Of a stretch of DNA of 64,000 nucleotides, positions 48,492-59,800 are shown in pieces. The notes beneath the pieces are model-generated. The model made no database searches. It was not told the DNA's origin and was given only the letters and a program-made list of their open reading frames with translations. Positions within the stretch are counted from its first letter, which is position 1; the number at the start of each line of letters is the position of its first letter. This DNA comes from Gliomastix tumulicola (Eukaryota > Ascomycota > Sordariomycetes > Hypocreales > Bionectriaceae), in contig BCHX01000004.1 of NCBI GenBank assembly GCA_001599755.1, positions 4,464,001 through 4,528,000 of the forward strand, read 5' to 3'. Made by a program: the position numbers and the translations under genes.

Positions 48492-50165
48492 CTACACATC
48501 CCGGCCCCTCGCCTGCTGCACGGTCCAGTATGTCCTAGCAACCCCTAGGCCGATGAGGAAGGCGACGCCGACGACCACGAAGTTGACGAGCGTGTTGAAG
48601 AAGACGCTGCGCACGGGCCGCACCGCCAGCGTCTCGGCGAGAACAGACTCGAGCCGCGCGGCCATCTTGTCCCGACCGAACGTCTCTCTGACTCGTGTCA
48701 GCCCGGCCTCGCCCATGCTGCGCATCTCGTCGTCGGAGAGCTCGGCCAGGACGCGGGCCATGACGTCTCGCCACGCGGCCTCGTCGTCCGGGCCGCGTAG
48801 CCAGCCTGTCACGCCGTCGACGACGGTCTCGACGGGCCCGCCGGTGGAGGCGGCGAGGACGGGGACGCGGGCGCGCATGGCCTCGAGGGGCACGATGCCG
48901 AAGTGCTCGTTGGACGGGGTGTATACGAGCAGGCGGGCGGCGCGGAGCAGCGAGGCCTTGGTTGTGTTGGACACGGAGGGGAGGAAGAGGACAGACGCCG
49001 TCGAAGCGTTGATGGAGGATGCGGTGGCGGAGGCGGAGGCGTCGGGGTCGGGCGTTATGGTGTCGTGGGTGAGGGAGAGAGACTCGGCGAGGGATTGGAG
49101 TTCCGTATGGTAAGTGACGTTCTCGTCGATGCGGTGGTCGTAGCCCCCTGTCGTATTGTATATGTTAGACACCTGCTTCTCCCAAGACAACGATTCAAGA
49201 CTCCTTCCTTACCTGCAATGACAAGTCGGGCGTCGCCGCGCTGCTCCTCAGGGACACCCGCAAACGCCCTCAACGCCAGCCCGATATCCTTTTTGCGCTC
49301 GAAGCGGTTGATGCTCAGAACGACCTTGTGCCCGTCCAGCAGCCTCTCGCTCGCTTTCCCCTTGCCCAGCTCCGTCTCCTTGCCCACGTCCACGCACGGA
49401 TAGACGACCCTGATCTTGACCCGCTGCCCGAGCCCGGGCCACGTGCGCGCGACGACCCCGCGCGTGAACTCGCTGTTGACGGCGACGCCCTGCGCGAAGC
49501 CCATGCTCCACTCCTCAAGCCAGTCGAACGGCGCGCGGTACAGCCGCTTGAGCAGCGAGCCGCGGCGCGCGAGCAGCAGGTCCGGGAAGTGGCAGTAGAA
49601 GAGGATGGGCGCCTCCGGGAGGAGGTAGCGGAGGAGCGGCTGGCCTGCGGAGAGCTGGTCGACGACGAGGGCGGTCGGCTGCAGGGCGGCGAGCTCGCCC
49701 GTGAGGGAGAGGAGCAGGAGGAGGTGGATGTGGCGGAGGATGGCGCAGAGGATGGTGAGGCGGTTGGCGATGGACATGGGGATGAGCGAGGATGCGCGCA
49801 CGCGCACGTCGAGGGTGCCTTTGGGTCCGCCGTGGATTTATTTCAGTAAACGTGTCTCATCATCATCTCTCGATCGTCTCTGCGTTTCTGGGAAGCGTGG
49901 CCCTACCATCGCGGCACTCGTCGAAGCAGTGCTCCGGGTCGCAGTGGTTCGTGAAGATGACGACCTTGTGACCCCTCTCCTGCAGCCCGACCGCTGCGTC
50001 AACGACCAGTCGCTCTGCGCCGCCGATACCCAGGTCTGGGTGGAAGAAGACAAACGTGCCCGTGCTGTTCTCCTCCTCCGGCTCGGTGGGTTTCTTCTTC
50101 TTGCCGTCGTCTTCGCGGGACTTGAAGCGGTGGCCTCGACCTCGGGGAGCCGACTTGCGGGCCAT
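48492..50165 (-). CDS. ALG2: Alpha-1,3/1,6-mannosyltransferase Alg2 (GT4)
   Basis: Exons 50165-49907, 49818-49213 and 49147-48492 give 506 residues (introns of 88 and 65 bases). Domain order fits GT4/GT-B: N-terminal HPDLGIGGAERLVVDAA near residue 43, then FYCHFPDLLLARR, NSEFTRGVV, SINRFERKKDIGLAL, and the donor-site E-x7-E element SNEHFGIVPLEAM. The C-terminus has a hydrophobic segment (FFNTLVNFVVVGVAFLIGLG), as expected for ER attachment. The enzyme adds the second and third mannoses to the dolichol-linked oligosaccharide on the cytosolic face of the ER. The N-terminal 30 residues are a basic, disordered extension. It is divergent from a peroxisomal crotonase gene. Length and motifs are normal. 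Confidence 0.95.
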
Positions 50166-50787
50166 GGTTGAAGTTTAGGCCCGGGGCTTTGTCGTCAGCA
50201 GTCGGAAGAGGTCGATTCAGGGTGGCGCGGAAAGATCGCAAGCAAGAAAGCTATGCGACTGAAGGGGAAATGCAGAAAACGTGCAGCCCTTGAGGTGGGA
50301 AGTTCACGATTGAACGGTTTGGCGCATCTTTAAAAAACGTGGCTGTTCACATTGAATGTGGGGCAGATAATCGATAGGCTTCCGATTGGCCAATGCTCCT
50401 TCTAGAAGCTGTGATAAGGAAGCAATGCAACCTGGACCTCCAACTTTTGATATCCTGACCTTGCACCATCTTTTCGTATGGCGGGGAGCATGTGGTGCAA
50501 TCCCCAGCTTCAGATTGAGGACCCCCCCCCTCTCTCGGGCACTCCTTTCACTGAGCAACTGAGACGCCCACTTGGCCTTGTCTGATCGCCATGGCGTCCG
50601 TCAGTGGCTTTCAGAAGCTCCCTCGGCGAGGCCCCACATTCTGGTGGGTATCAGCCGAGGCAGCTCCTTATCGATAATCATATGCCATTCCTACGACAAC
50701 TCGAGCATCCCGTCAGCTTCAACCTTTCTCCTTCTCGACTCTTCCTGTCTCTCTCCTCACGATATTACAATCACATCGACCGCAGCC
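50166..50787. promoter_or_regulatory. Divergent promoter of ALG2 and the crotonase gene
   Basis: 622 bases between two start codons. At 50385-50394 lies the palindrome ATTGGCCAAT, two overlapping inverted CCAAT boxes that could load a CCAAT-binding complex in either orientation. A C-run at 50522-50530 and a pyrimidine-rich tract at 50715-50760 precede the crotonase ATG. Confidence 0.5.
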
Positions 50788-51707
50788 ATGGCAGAGACAC
50801 TGTTTACGATTCCCATCCCCGCCGTGCCCGGCACGACGCACACGGGCGGCACCATCGTGGCCACTCTCCCGGCCCCGCGCGTCTACCTGCTTACCTTCAC
50901 CTCGCCGGCCGACAACCGCATGACACTCCCCTTCTGCCGGGCCCTTCTCTCCGCGCTCGATGTCCTCGAGTTCGGCGGCTACAATCTCGGCGTCGTCGTC
51001 ACTACGAGCGGCATCCCCAAGTTCTACAGCAACGGGCTGGATCTGGAGCATGCGGTCGCCACGGAAGGGTACTGGGCGACGCTCTACTCTGTCTGGAAGC
51101 GCTTCCTCACGTACGCCACCCTTGCCTCCTATCACTTCTTCCATATACCAAGGAAACACTCTAACAATTGACAATTAGATTCCCCATGCCCACCGTCGCC
51201 CTCCTCAACGGCCACGCCTTCGCCGGCGGCCTCATGCTCGCCACAGCCCACGACTACCGCCTCGCCCCCGCCCCGCGCGGCTTCCTCTGCGTCAACGAGC
51301 TGCTCTTCGGCGCGCCCCTCAAGCCCCCCATGGCCGCCATCTTCCGCACCAAGTACCCGTCGGCCACCTACCGCGACATGATCCTCCAGGCGCAGCGATA
51401 TGACTCCAAGTCCGCGCTGGCCGCGGGCATCGTCGACTCGATCGCCTCGGACGAGAGCGCCGGCGGCAAGCTGGGCGATGCGCTCAAGTTTATTAAGGAA
51501 AGGGGCCTGGTGGACCTGCCGAAGAGTGGCGTGTATGGGACGCTGAAGGCGGAGATGTATAAGGATCTGATCCGGATGCTGGCCAGCCCCGGGCTGGATG
51601 AGGAGGAGGCGCGGTGGGAGGCGACGCAGGCGAGCGAGCAGGAGAGGGCCGAGTTTGGGAGGGTGTGGGTGGAGGAGTGGAAGAAGGACCAGAAGGCGAA
51701 GCTATAA
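50788..51707 (+). CDS. Crotonase-fold enoyl-CoA hydratase/isomerase, likely peroxisomal
   Basis: Exons 50788-51110 and 51179-51707 join (GTACGC...ATTAG, branch CTAAC) to give 283 residues. The ATG at 50788 has a strong context (CGCAGCCATGG) and begins MAETLFTIP. Crotonase features are LLTFTSPADNRMT near the N-terminus, the oxyanion-hole segment SGIPKFYSNGLDLEH, and the second half NGHAFAGGLMLATAHDYRLA with LFGAPL. The arrangement resembles delta3,delta2-enoyl-CoA isomerases of the Eci type more than bacterial FadB-like hydratases, but the exact reaction is not certain. The last residues KAKL form a type 1 peroxisomal targeting signal, placing it in fatty-acid beta-oxidation. Confidence 0.9.
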
Positions 51708-52117
51708 TCGCTTATGCGGTGGGTGTATATAGGGACTGAGACCAAGTCACGAACAAGATGGATGATTTTAGAAGAAACAGTCTGACCTCCTTGGCTATCA
51801 AAGAAGAGCCTATACGCTAGTTAGATGGATATGTAAAGTATAACCAACGCCATATCGCTCACGCTCCTCGTCCATTCTCCTCTTCGTCGACAAAAAAACA
51901 AAAAAAAAGAGACAGTAAACTTCCTGATGGGTATCATGTGTCCTCATCTCCCAATACTCGTTCTAGCACCTCCGCCCCCTGTTCTACGCCTGCCGTTCTG
52001 TCCAATGATGGCGGCTCCTCCATAGTATGCAGCTTGCTCTAGTCGAAAGCAAGAAACTGTTTCCTGAATCTGGGTGTGTGTGTGTGTGTCTGTGTGTGTG
52101 TGTCTGTGTGTGCATCC
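51708..52117. other. Convergent 3' regions of the crotonase and TBC genes, with GT microsatellite
   Basis: 410 bases between two stops. A GT-rich tract with TCT interruptions occupies 52072-52112, directly downstream of the TBC stop codon and therefore in its probable 3' UTR. An A-rich tract lies at 51893-51912. Confidence 0.65.
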
Positions 52118-55100
52118 TCACTCGGCCATAGGCCGCGGCTCCTCAACGCTCATCTCCTGATTCGACTGCTCGCGCAGAGCCTCCGCAGCCGCCACGCTGT
52201 CCATGTCAGCCTGCTCCGCCCGCGCCCGACGCGCCTCGACCTCCTCGCGCCGGACCACCTTCTTCAGCCCCTCGCTCGCCTGCATGAGCCCGTCGATGCT
52301 GATGGCGTGCTCCGTCATCTGGTGCCCGATGTACGTGTACACGCCCGCGGCCGTCGAGCACTGCAGCAGGTTGCCCTCGTTGAGCTTGAGCAGCGCGAGC
52401 GCCACCTGGAAGAGGAACGTGCTGCCGTCGTTGGTGCAGAGCACCACGTCCCAGACGCGGAAGAGCGCCTCGGCGCACAGGCAGTCGGTGAAGACGGAGA
52501 GGAACCACTGGAAGGTCAGGGCCTCGAGCTCGATGGAGAGCGAGTCCAGGTGGGCTGACAGCTTCGGCAGGACCTCGGCGACGTATTGTCTGAGGACCTG
52601 CTGGTCGGCGCGGGACGCCCGTAGGGAGTGGTCGTAGTAGCCCTGCGGCAGGATGGTCTCGATGATGGCAGCGAGGATCCAGAAGGCGTCCTCAGCCGAC
52701 GGCATGATGAGGAGCAGGTTCGCTGCGATGAGGTTCATGCCCTGGCAGTACCCGACATCTTTGTTCCGCCGCGCGTATGCGACGAGAATCTCCTTCAGCT
52801 TCTGCACGCCGGGGCCCTTGCGGAAGAAGATATTGTCCGTGAGCGTTCGGTGGATGTCCATCTGAATTTGCCCAATGACCGTCGGGTCGTCGTCTTCTGT
52901 GTTCTGCGCAACCATATCGTCGTAGTAGCCGGGGATACGCAGCGCCACAGCCCCTGAGCATTCGGACCAGATCTTGGACCGGTACTCGACGGGGATGCCG
53001 CCCAGCACCAGATTCTTGAACTCGTTCCACTTGGCCCGTCCGACCTTGCCCTTGCGCCCGAGGTTCGAGACGCCGATCATCTCGCCGTCCGCCACGCGGG
53101 TTTCGGGTAGGATGACAGCGGGTCTCTCGTAACGGGCCTCGGCCGCAGCGTTGGCAGCTGCGATGGCGGCCTCTCCCTCACGGCGACGTTCCGCCCGTAC
53201 CTTGCGGAGGAAGTCATTCCATCGGGGAGTCTTCTCGCGCTGCAGAGCATCGTGGACGTCGCCGAGCTGCTGCAGAAGCAGTCTCACAGGCTCCCTGTCC
53301 TCCTGAACCGTCACTTTCGGTGTTGGCTCTGGCTGCGATGGAGGTGAGGGCTCGCTATCGACCGCCGTGGTCGGGGTAGCCAGAGGCATAAGCCCAGAGT
53401 CGGTCGGGGTGATGGCAGGGGACTTGCCGACCTCGCTCTGCGACATGGATTCTGCACTCCGCGTCTCCTCGCCTTCAAGGACCTCCAAAGACGTGGCCCC
53501 TATACCTGGAGTGTGACTGAGTAGCTCTGTGGGGAACGTCGCAATCTTCAAGTAGTCCTGCCACCGCTTGGTATTTCCCTCCTCGTTCTTATTCGTACTG
53601 TTGGCGTCATCGACGCTGCTGGGAGAACCAGGTCGGCCCTCGCTCGACACGCTCCATTTAGGACTTGGAACTTCCTCGAGTGAGCTGGGCGATATGGCGG
53701 CTCGGCTGGTGATGAGCATCTCCGCTCGGCTTCCCTTCCTAAGGTGCTTAGCCATCTGCGCAGCCTCCCTCTGCCTCTTCTTCCGCCGCTGGTCGTAGAT
53801 GAAGCCGAAGCGGTCGGTGAGATACTCGCTATTGTCGTAGTTTTTGTATACATGTGTTAATGTCGGGGGTTGCGACTCTGGTGGCAGGATAGCATCCATC
53901 TCGACCGGGCCGTAGCTCTCTTGACGCTCATTAAGATTGGGCGGGCTACCGACCATCGTCTCCCACATCTCCTGACCCTGAGACTTGTTGGCCGGTGGCT
54001 GCGTAGGCAGCGCCTGTGCCGGCCGTCGCATTGCCATAAGTGCCTTCGGACCGCCGGCAACAGACGCAGATCTACCCGCCCTCGCCGGACCGTTGCTTGA
54101 CGAGGCTCTAGCAGACACCCCGCGCACGGAACCGCTAGAGGCCCTCCCCCTCGAGTCAGTCTCCCTTGTGCTAATGGCGCCCCCCGCTACTAGCCTCAGA
54201 GCATAACTCGCTAGGGATCCCGAGGGCTTGCGCTCGGACAGGTTGTGGGACTGTAGCGAAGCTCGACTGGAGCTCCGTGGCAGCTGTGACGAGGAGCTGC
54301 TCGCGGGCGGATCGAAGAGGTCGTCCTTCAGCCCTGGCCGCCTATCCAGACTCGAGTGCGATCTCAACACATCTGCGGCGCGGACGCTGTCCCCGTTGCT
54401 GCTGCTGCTCGCCTGGCTGTTCTTCTTGGCGGTGCCGGTGCCCCAGAGGAACTCCTTCCACCCCCTCGACGTGCCCTTCCCAGTGTCCGCAGCGGCCTTC
54501 CCGTTCCGCGCCCGTATTGTCGACGACCCGTTCAGCCCGGGGTCGCCATAGTCGCCGCCGCCGCCGGCCACGGTGTCCCGCATCGCATCGCTCATCATAT
54601 CGCTCAGCCCGCTGTCGACCCTGCTCCGCGCGCGCCCGCTCTCGCGCAGCTCGCCCTCGACGACCCTCAGCCGCGTCTCGAGCTCGAGCTCCGACAGCCC
54701 CGCGCACTCGCGCACGATGCGCCGCAGCGCCTTCTCCCGCTCGTCCGCCCGCCGCCGCAGCGCCGAGATCTGCGCGTCCCGCTGCGCGAGGTCCTCTGCG
54801 ATCTGGCGGACCAGCCCCACGGCGCCGTGCCGCTGGATCAGGCGCTGGATGTGCGAGTCGTCGGCCATGTGCAGGGCGCCGGGGATCTTGGTCACGGGCG
54901 AGTCCTCGAACAGACCCTCCCTTGCCCCTCCGCCGGGCCGGCCCCCCGTCAGACTGTCCACGATGCTCTCGCTGCGGAACCCCCTATTCAGACTCGCCAA
55001 CGCACCCTCCTGCGTCGCCGTCTTCAACCTCTCATCCCCAACCTCCCCCCCTTCCTCCTCCTCCTCCTGCTCCTCTTGGTAGTCCACGCCGGCGCCATCG

Positions 55101-55393
55101 TTCGAGAGCAGCCCTCCACGATCCTCCACCTCCTCCTCCCTCGACCGTGGCGTGCTGCTCGCGCGGGCGCTGCCGCTGCCGCTCTCGAACCGGTCGAGGG
55201 CCGGGGACTCGGGCGAGAAGCTGGGGAAGCTGGTGAGCGACTTGTCGCTGGCGGCGATGCTGCTGGCCGAGCTCGACGGGTGCGACAGGCGCTGGCGCGG
55301 GCGCGACGCGCGGACGGTCGCGCTGCGGCGGGAGCTGATGGACCTGTGGCTCTGCTGCGAGACCGACCGCTGTAGCTCAGCGGCCGACTCCAT
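52118..55393 (-). CDS. TBC-domain Rab GTPase-activating protein
   Basis: A single exon of 1091 residues starting at the ATG at 55393 (MESAAELQRSVSQQSHRS). The same frame stays open further upstream to 55669, but that part looks like leader sequence. The N-terminal 770 residues are Ser/Arg/Pro-rich and mostly disordered, with a short probable coiled coil near residues 230-270 (LAQRDAQISALRRRADEREKA...). The TBC domain spans about 790-1040: LGGIPVEYRSKIWSECSG, the arginine-finger motif QIQMDIHRTLTDN, and the glutamine-finger motif DVGYCQGMN, then TFQWFLSVFTDCL. Both catalytic residues are present, so it should accelerate GTP hydrolysis on a Rab in vesicle traffic. The Rab partner cannot be told. 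The C-terminus is acidic and coiled. Confidence 0.92.
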   Translation of the reverse strand: MESAAELQRSVSQQSHRSISSRRSATVRASRPRQRLSHPSSSASSIAASDKSLTSFPSFSPESPALDRFESGSGSARASSTPRSREEEVEDRGGLLSNDGAGVDYQEEQEEEEEGGEVGDERLKTATQEGALASLNRGFRSESIVDSLTGGRPGGGAREGLFEDSPVTKIPGALHMADDSHIQRLIQRHGAVGLVRQIAEDLAQRDAQISALRRRADEREKALRRIVRECAGLSELELETRLRVVEGELRESGRARSRVDSGLSDMMSDAMRDTVAGGGGDYGDPGLNGSSTIRARNGKAAADTGKGTSRGWKEFLWGTGTAKKNSQASSSSNGDSVRAADVLRSHSSLDRRPGLKDDLFDPPASSSSSQLPRSSSRASLQSHNLSERKPSGSLASYALRLVAGGAISTRETDSRGRASSGSVRGVSARASSSNGPARAGRSASVAGGPKALMAMRRPAQALPTQPPANKSQGQEMWETMVGSPPNLNERQESYGPVEMDAILPPESQPPTLTHVYKNYDNSEYLTDRFGFIYDQRRKKRQREAAQMAKHLRKGSRAEMLITSRAAISPSSLEEVPSPKWSVSSEGRPGSPSSVDDANSTNKNEEGNTKRWQDYLKIATFPTELLSHTPGIGATSLEVLEGEETRSAESMSQSEVGKSPAITPTDSGLMPLATPTTAVDSEPSPPSQPEPTPKVTVQEDREPVRLLLQQLGDVHDALQREKTPRWNDFLRKVRAERRREGEAAIAAANAAAEARYERPAVILPETRVADGEMIGVSNLGRKGKVGRAKWNEFKNLVLGGIPVEYRSKIWSECSGAVALRIPGYYDDMVAQNTEDDDPTVIGQIQMDIHRTLTDNIFFRKGPGVQKLKEILVAYARRNKDVGYCQGMNLIAANLLLIMPSAEDAFWILAAIIETILPQGYYDHSLRASRADQQVLRQYVAEVLPKLSAHLDSLSIELEALTFQWFLSVFTDCLCAEALFRVWDVVLCTNDGSTFLFQVALALLKLNEGNLLQCSTAAGVYTYIGHQMTEHAISIDGLMQASEGLKKVVRREEVEARRARAEQADMDSVAAAEALREQSNQEMSVEEPRPMAE

Positions 55394-56810
55394 GACGTTT
55401 CCTCCCCCCTCCTGTGTGTGTGTCGATCTCGATTTCGGGGCTTGAAGCGGTGTCGTCTTCGGGCCTGGGTAACCTGCTCTTGAAGGTGTAGTAAAAAAAA
55501 AAGTGTCGTCGTCGTGTGTAGTGCGTCGAAAGGGAGGAAAAGGAAAGGGAAAAAGGCAGATTCCGTTGCAGAGATGGTCGAGACCCTGAAACCGAGTTAG
55601 GGCGTCCAATAGCTGCAGGTTGTTTATTAGCCTTCCCTTTCCATCGCCAGCCGAACGAGCCAAGGGCAATCAAGGGAGGCTCCAGCCTGAGGCCCGTCTC
55701 CACTTTTGAGCATACCTTGTCCAGTGCCTTTTAAAAAAAAAACCGGCAGTCTTGTCTCAATGGATCTGCCCGCCACTCGCTGTCATCTGCCGCGTCCAGG
55801 CGTGTCGAGCGCGTCTACAATATTCTCTGCAGAGATGGGGGGAAGCAGTAAGTGTGGACGGTCACGATGTTGCGCGTTTGAGGTTATTATTCTCCCGTTG
55901 TTTTTGTTTTTCTTCCATCTGCAGTGGACACACAAACTCGTAACAGAAACCGGCCTGCTGCACCTATTTGTGTCTCCAATGAGGTCACAGAAGGCCCAGA
56001 CCCCGATACGCTGTAACTTTGGCAACTCTAGCGTCTCGACCGCTGGAGCCGCTGGTGCCCAATCATTTCCTGCACCACCTGAATGCCCCCAAACTAGAGC
56101 CTTGGACATGTCGCCGTCAAACTCAACAGATTTTCCACGGGCTATATTATGGAAGCCCCTACTTGCCCCTAGAACTCCTTTCCGCATTCAGTATACAGCC
56201 CTGAAACAGCGACACGGTGACCTTTGACCAGGGCGGATGGCAAATGTAACATCTTCACATCCGTGGAGAGGTGGCGACTGGTCGTGTGCTGTTCATGCAG
56301 AACCCGGTTGCCGGGTCTTGACAGGGGTGCCCTTGGATTTGACGGTTTGTTAGCGTCTCGTGTTGCGATTCAGTCGTGGACCTGGATGGGCTGTCTTCTA
56401 ATAATCGACGCCTCAGTCCATGTATTTTATCACCCAACTCTGTCTTCTTCACAGTCGACCATCAAGTGCTAACGAGATTTAAGCATCATGTCCCAAGGAC
56501 GCATTCATTGAAGCACACTTCCAACACAAACTATCAAACATGCATGTCTCGCTTTCATCGCCTGCTCGCCCCCCTTTTCCAACTATCCGATCGACCTTCC
56601 TTGAGGGACGCCGCCCTTCTTTGAACCAGTCCCATATGTTCGCATAAAAATATATATAAACAGAACGCCCAGACCAATCCAACCGCCCATGCTTGTAGTC
56701 TAAGCACCGTATTCATTATTATCATTATTCGCGTCTTCGTGATCTTCGCCGGGGAAGACAGATCATCGGGTTATTCATAGAGCACCAACGCCTGGGGATC
56801 CAGATGGTGC
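55394..56810. other. 1.4 kb between two minus-strand genes
   Basis: Holds the TBC promoter and leader and the 3' region of the Cdc11-like gene. An open frame continues upstream of the TBC ATG to 55669. An AT-rich stretch lies at 56640-56740. The frames at 55706-56227 on the plus strand have no family resemblance. Confidence 0.6.
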
Positions 56811-59800
56811 TCAGATATCCTCTTCCTCCACTACAACGTGCTCCCTTTGGTCGCCAGCAGATTCCATATTTGGCACCGCAGACACCGCAGGGGCATCGCC
56901 GCTCTTCGCCACTTCATCAAACGGAGGCAGCAGCTCCTCGCTGACGAGCTTCTGGAACACCTCGTCCCTCGCAAACACAGCGTGCCGGTTCAGCGGCAGT
57001 CCGTCGAGCACCCGCAGCCTCTTGCAACTAGCAGAGAACACAACCTGGTGCAGCCGACGGCGCAGCCTCGTTGCCTCGTCGAGCCTCGTTGCAAACAGCT
57101 CGTCCCTCTCCACATCGGCCGCGGGCAGCACGAAGGGGTCAGCAACCTCGCCCCCTTCCTTGGTCGGCACGAGAACCTGCAGCGGCGCATAGAACCCAAG
57201 CGTCACGGGGTTGTCCCTCAGGTCCAGCTGGGTCAGGTGCGGGAAGTCCGTGAGCAGCTCCGTGACCGTTGTCGAGTCCGCCAGCCTATTGCCCGCTATG
57301 AGCATCTTCTTCAGACGCGGGATGAATCTCAGCGGGGAGAGGTCGGAGATGGCATTGAAGTTGAGATTGAGCGTCCGCACGTTCGGCATCAACTGACCCA
57401 GGTTCTCTGGCAGCGACTGCAGGCCACAGTTCGCAAGCTCGAGGAGCTGGAGGTTGAGGAAGTCCACTTGCGGCTCGAAGGTACGCAGATAGTTGCCTGA
57501 CAAGAACAGCTTACGAATCTCGCAGGCTGCAGAGAGGAACCCAAGATCCAGCGCTTCCTCTCCCCGCTGCTCCCTCAGTGAAAGACTGTCGAGTCGGCGA
57601 GTCTTTGCGAATCCCGTGATATGGGAGATGCGGTTCCTGTCGGCATGCAAGCTGTGCAGACTAGGCACTCTGCTGAGGTCCAGAGATTCCAGTTCGTTGT
57701 CGCTCACATCCAGTTGCCGAAGAGCCGTGATGGTGCTATCGAAACCGAGTTGCTGGAGCTTATTCTTGGACAGCTTCAGCTTCGAGAGCGACGGGAGCTG
57801 CTCCAGGCCTTCGACCGATCGAATCTCGTTGTCCGCAAGATCTAGCTCTGAAAGGCGATCCAGCCTAACAAGCCCGAAATCGACATCCTCGAGCAGGTTG
57901 TTCCTTGCCCTCAGAGACAACAGGCCGTCATGGCAATCCAGACCATCGAGACTTGTCAGCTGGTTGTTGTCGGCCTTGACGCTGCGAAGATGCACCAAAT
58001 TCTTGAGCGCTGACAGGCTCTTCACCTCGTTGCCGGAAATATCGATATACTGCAAGTTGTTGAGATGATTCCAGGAGGTCAGCTCGGTGAGCATGTTCTC
58101 CGACACCTTCAAGCTCCTGACGGTCGACGGTATTCCCTCCAAGTGAGCCAGAGCATTCTTGGACGCGTCAAGGGTGACGATCTTGCCACAGAACTCGTCC
58201 AGCATGTGTAGACTCGTCAATCGCTTGTCCTGGATGTCTAGGACCTCGATATCCTCCCAGTACGGTTCAAACGGCTCAACCTCACTAAGCTTGTCCACGA
58301 GATCTCGTATCGTCATAGACATGACCTTCTTGGCGCCCTCCCCAGTTTCCATATGTCTCCGGCCCATGACGTAGCTAACCTCGAACCCGAACGACTGGTC
58401 TGAGTTGTTCATCGTGAACTCGGAAAGGGGGCTTAGCGACAGCTTGCCCACATTCTGGCCAATGATCGCACTGTCATCCCCCCGAATGGAGAGAGCCTGG
58501 TTGACAGAATGCCCATTAAGGATAAAGCTCACGCTCGTTCTCCGACCATCCGGTGTCTTGTGGCTAATGAGGCTCGTCTCACCGAGAAGACTAAGCTGGC
58601 GCTGGTCATCATGTGGGAGCTCGACCGTGCTATCCTCGTCCTGCTCATCGATGCGAGAGACTGGCCTGGGAACAAAATCGTGACGCTTCGTTGAGTTTTG
58701 TCTCGACGCCGCCCGAGACTTCTTCAGTACAGGTTTAGCTTTGTTCGTAGCGACTGGGGATTCGGGGCCTGAATGCTCGTCGTTCATCTCAGGTTGGGGG
58801 TCATCCTCCAAACTATCGAGATCCTCGGGCTGAACTTCCTGGATGATCGATGCAACAGGTGATGAGAATGATATCGTGATGTTGCGACGCCGACCGCCTG
58901 CCGACACGGGAACATTCTCGCCAGGACTCTTGGGGATGGAGGGTAGCTCATCGAGTTCCTGCTCAGATCTCAACTGGCTCGAGTTTGTCATTGGAGATCC
59001 TCCTCTTGATGCTGCCTCTTCGGCCTGCGCCTCGAGGTACTCTTCCGGAGAGAAAGTGAAGAATTTCGGACGACCCGGCTGGCTCTGCGCCCCCGTCGGA
59101 CTCGTTGGAGACTCGGCATCTTCGGGCCTGAGGCTATTCTCTTCCTTACGGGCAGTCGCGAGTCTCAAGTTTTGCAGCTCCTTAGTCAGATCCACAGACA
59201 AGTCAGGAATACTGGCAAAGGGATCATCCTCGCTATCGGAAGGGGGCACTTGGGGCTCGACCGGTGGAGGCTCCTTGTTCTTGATCCAGACATTCTTCGC
59301 CTTATCGAGGCACATGCTCCCCACGCGCTCAGGGATGAGATGCGAGACGCTCTCCGGCATGATAGTCTTCCTCGAATCCGAGTTTCTGGAAGATCCTGTA
59401 TTGTATGATCCATTTGATATCTGCCCAGAGGAGTGAGATGGGAAGTCTCGCGGAGGACTCCCAGTGGGTTGGTGGTGGAAGGGGTTGGTCGTGATGCGCA
59501 CGTTGGGTATATCGCTGACGACTTCGCCCCCCTCCACATTGAACGGGTGGTTTCTATGCTGGAGGAAACTATCGGCTTCGGTGGTGGCAAGCACGGCATC
59601 CTGTGCCAGGCCCAGGGATCGCAACGAAGATGTGATCATGTCGCCCAGGTCACTGCGCTCCTGATATTTCTTCAGCCTGTTCATCAACTCAGGGTCGTCT
59701 TGCCTGTGAAGAGGCCTTCTGAGAGCCGCCCTGCCCTCACGACTTGGGGGTCGAGAGAAGGGCTCCCTACTTGAGTCCGAGCCTACACTGTCTGACAATG

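Noticed and set aside
54277..55375. Two long plus-strand frames (319 and 339 codons) over the TBC gene
   Set aside because: Low-complexity Arg/Pro/Ala shadows of the TBC coding sequence.
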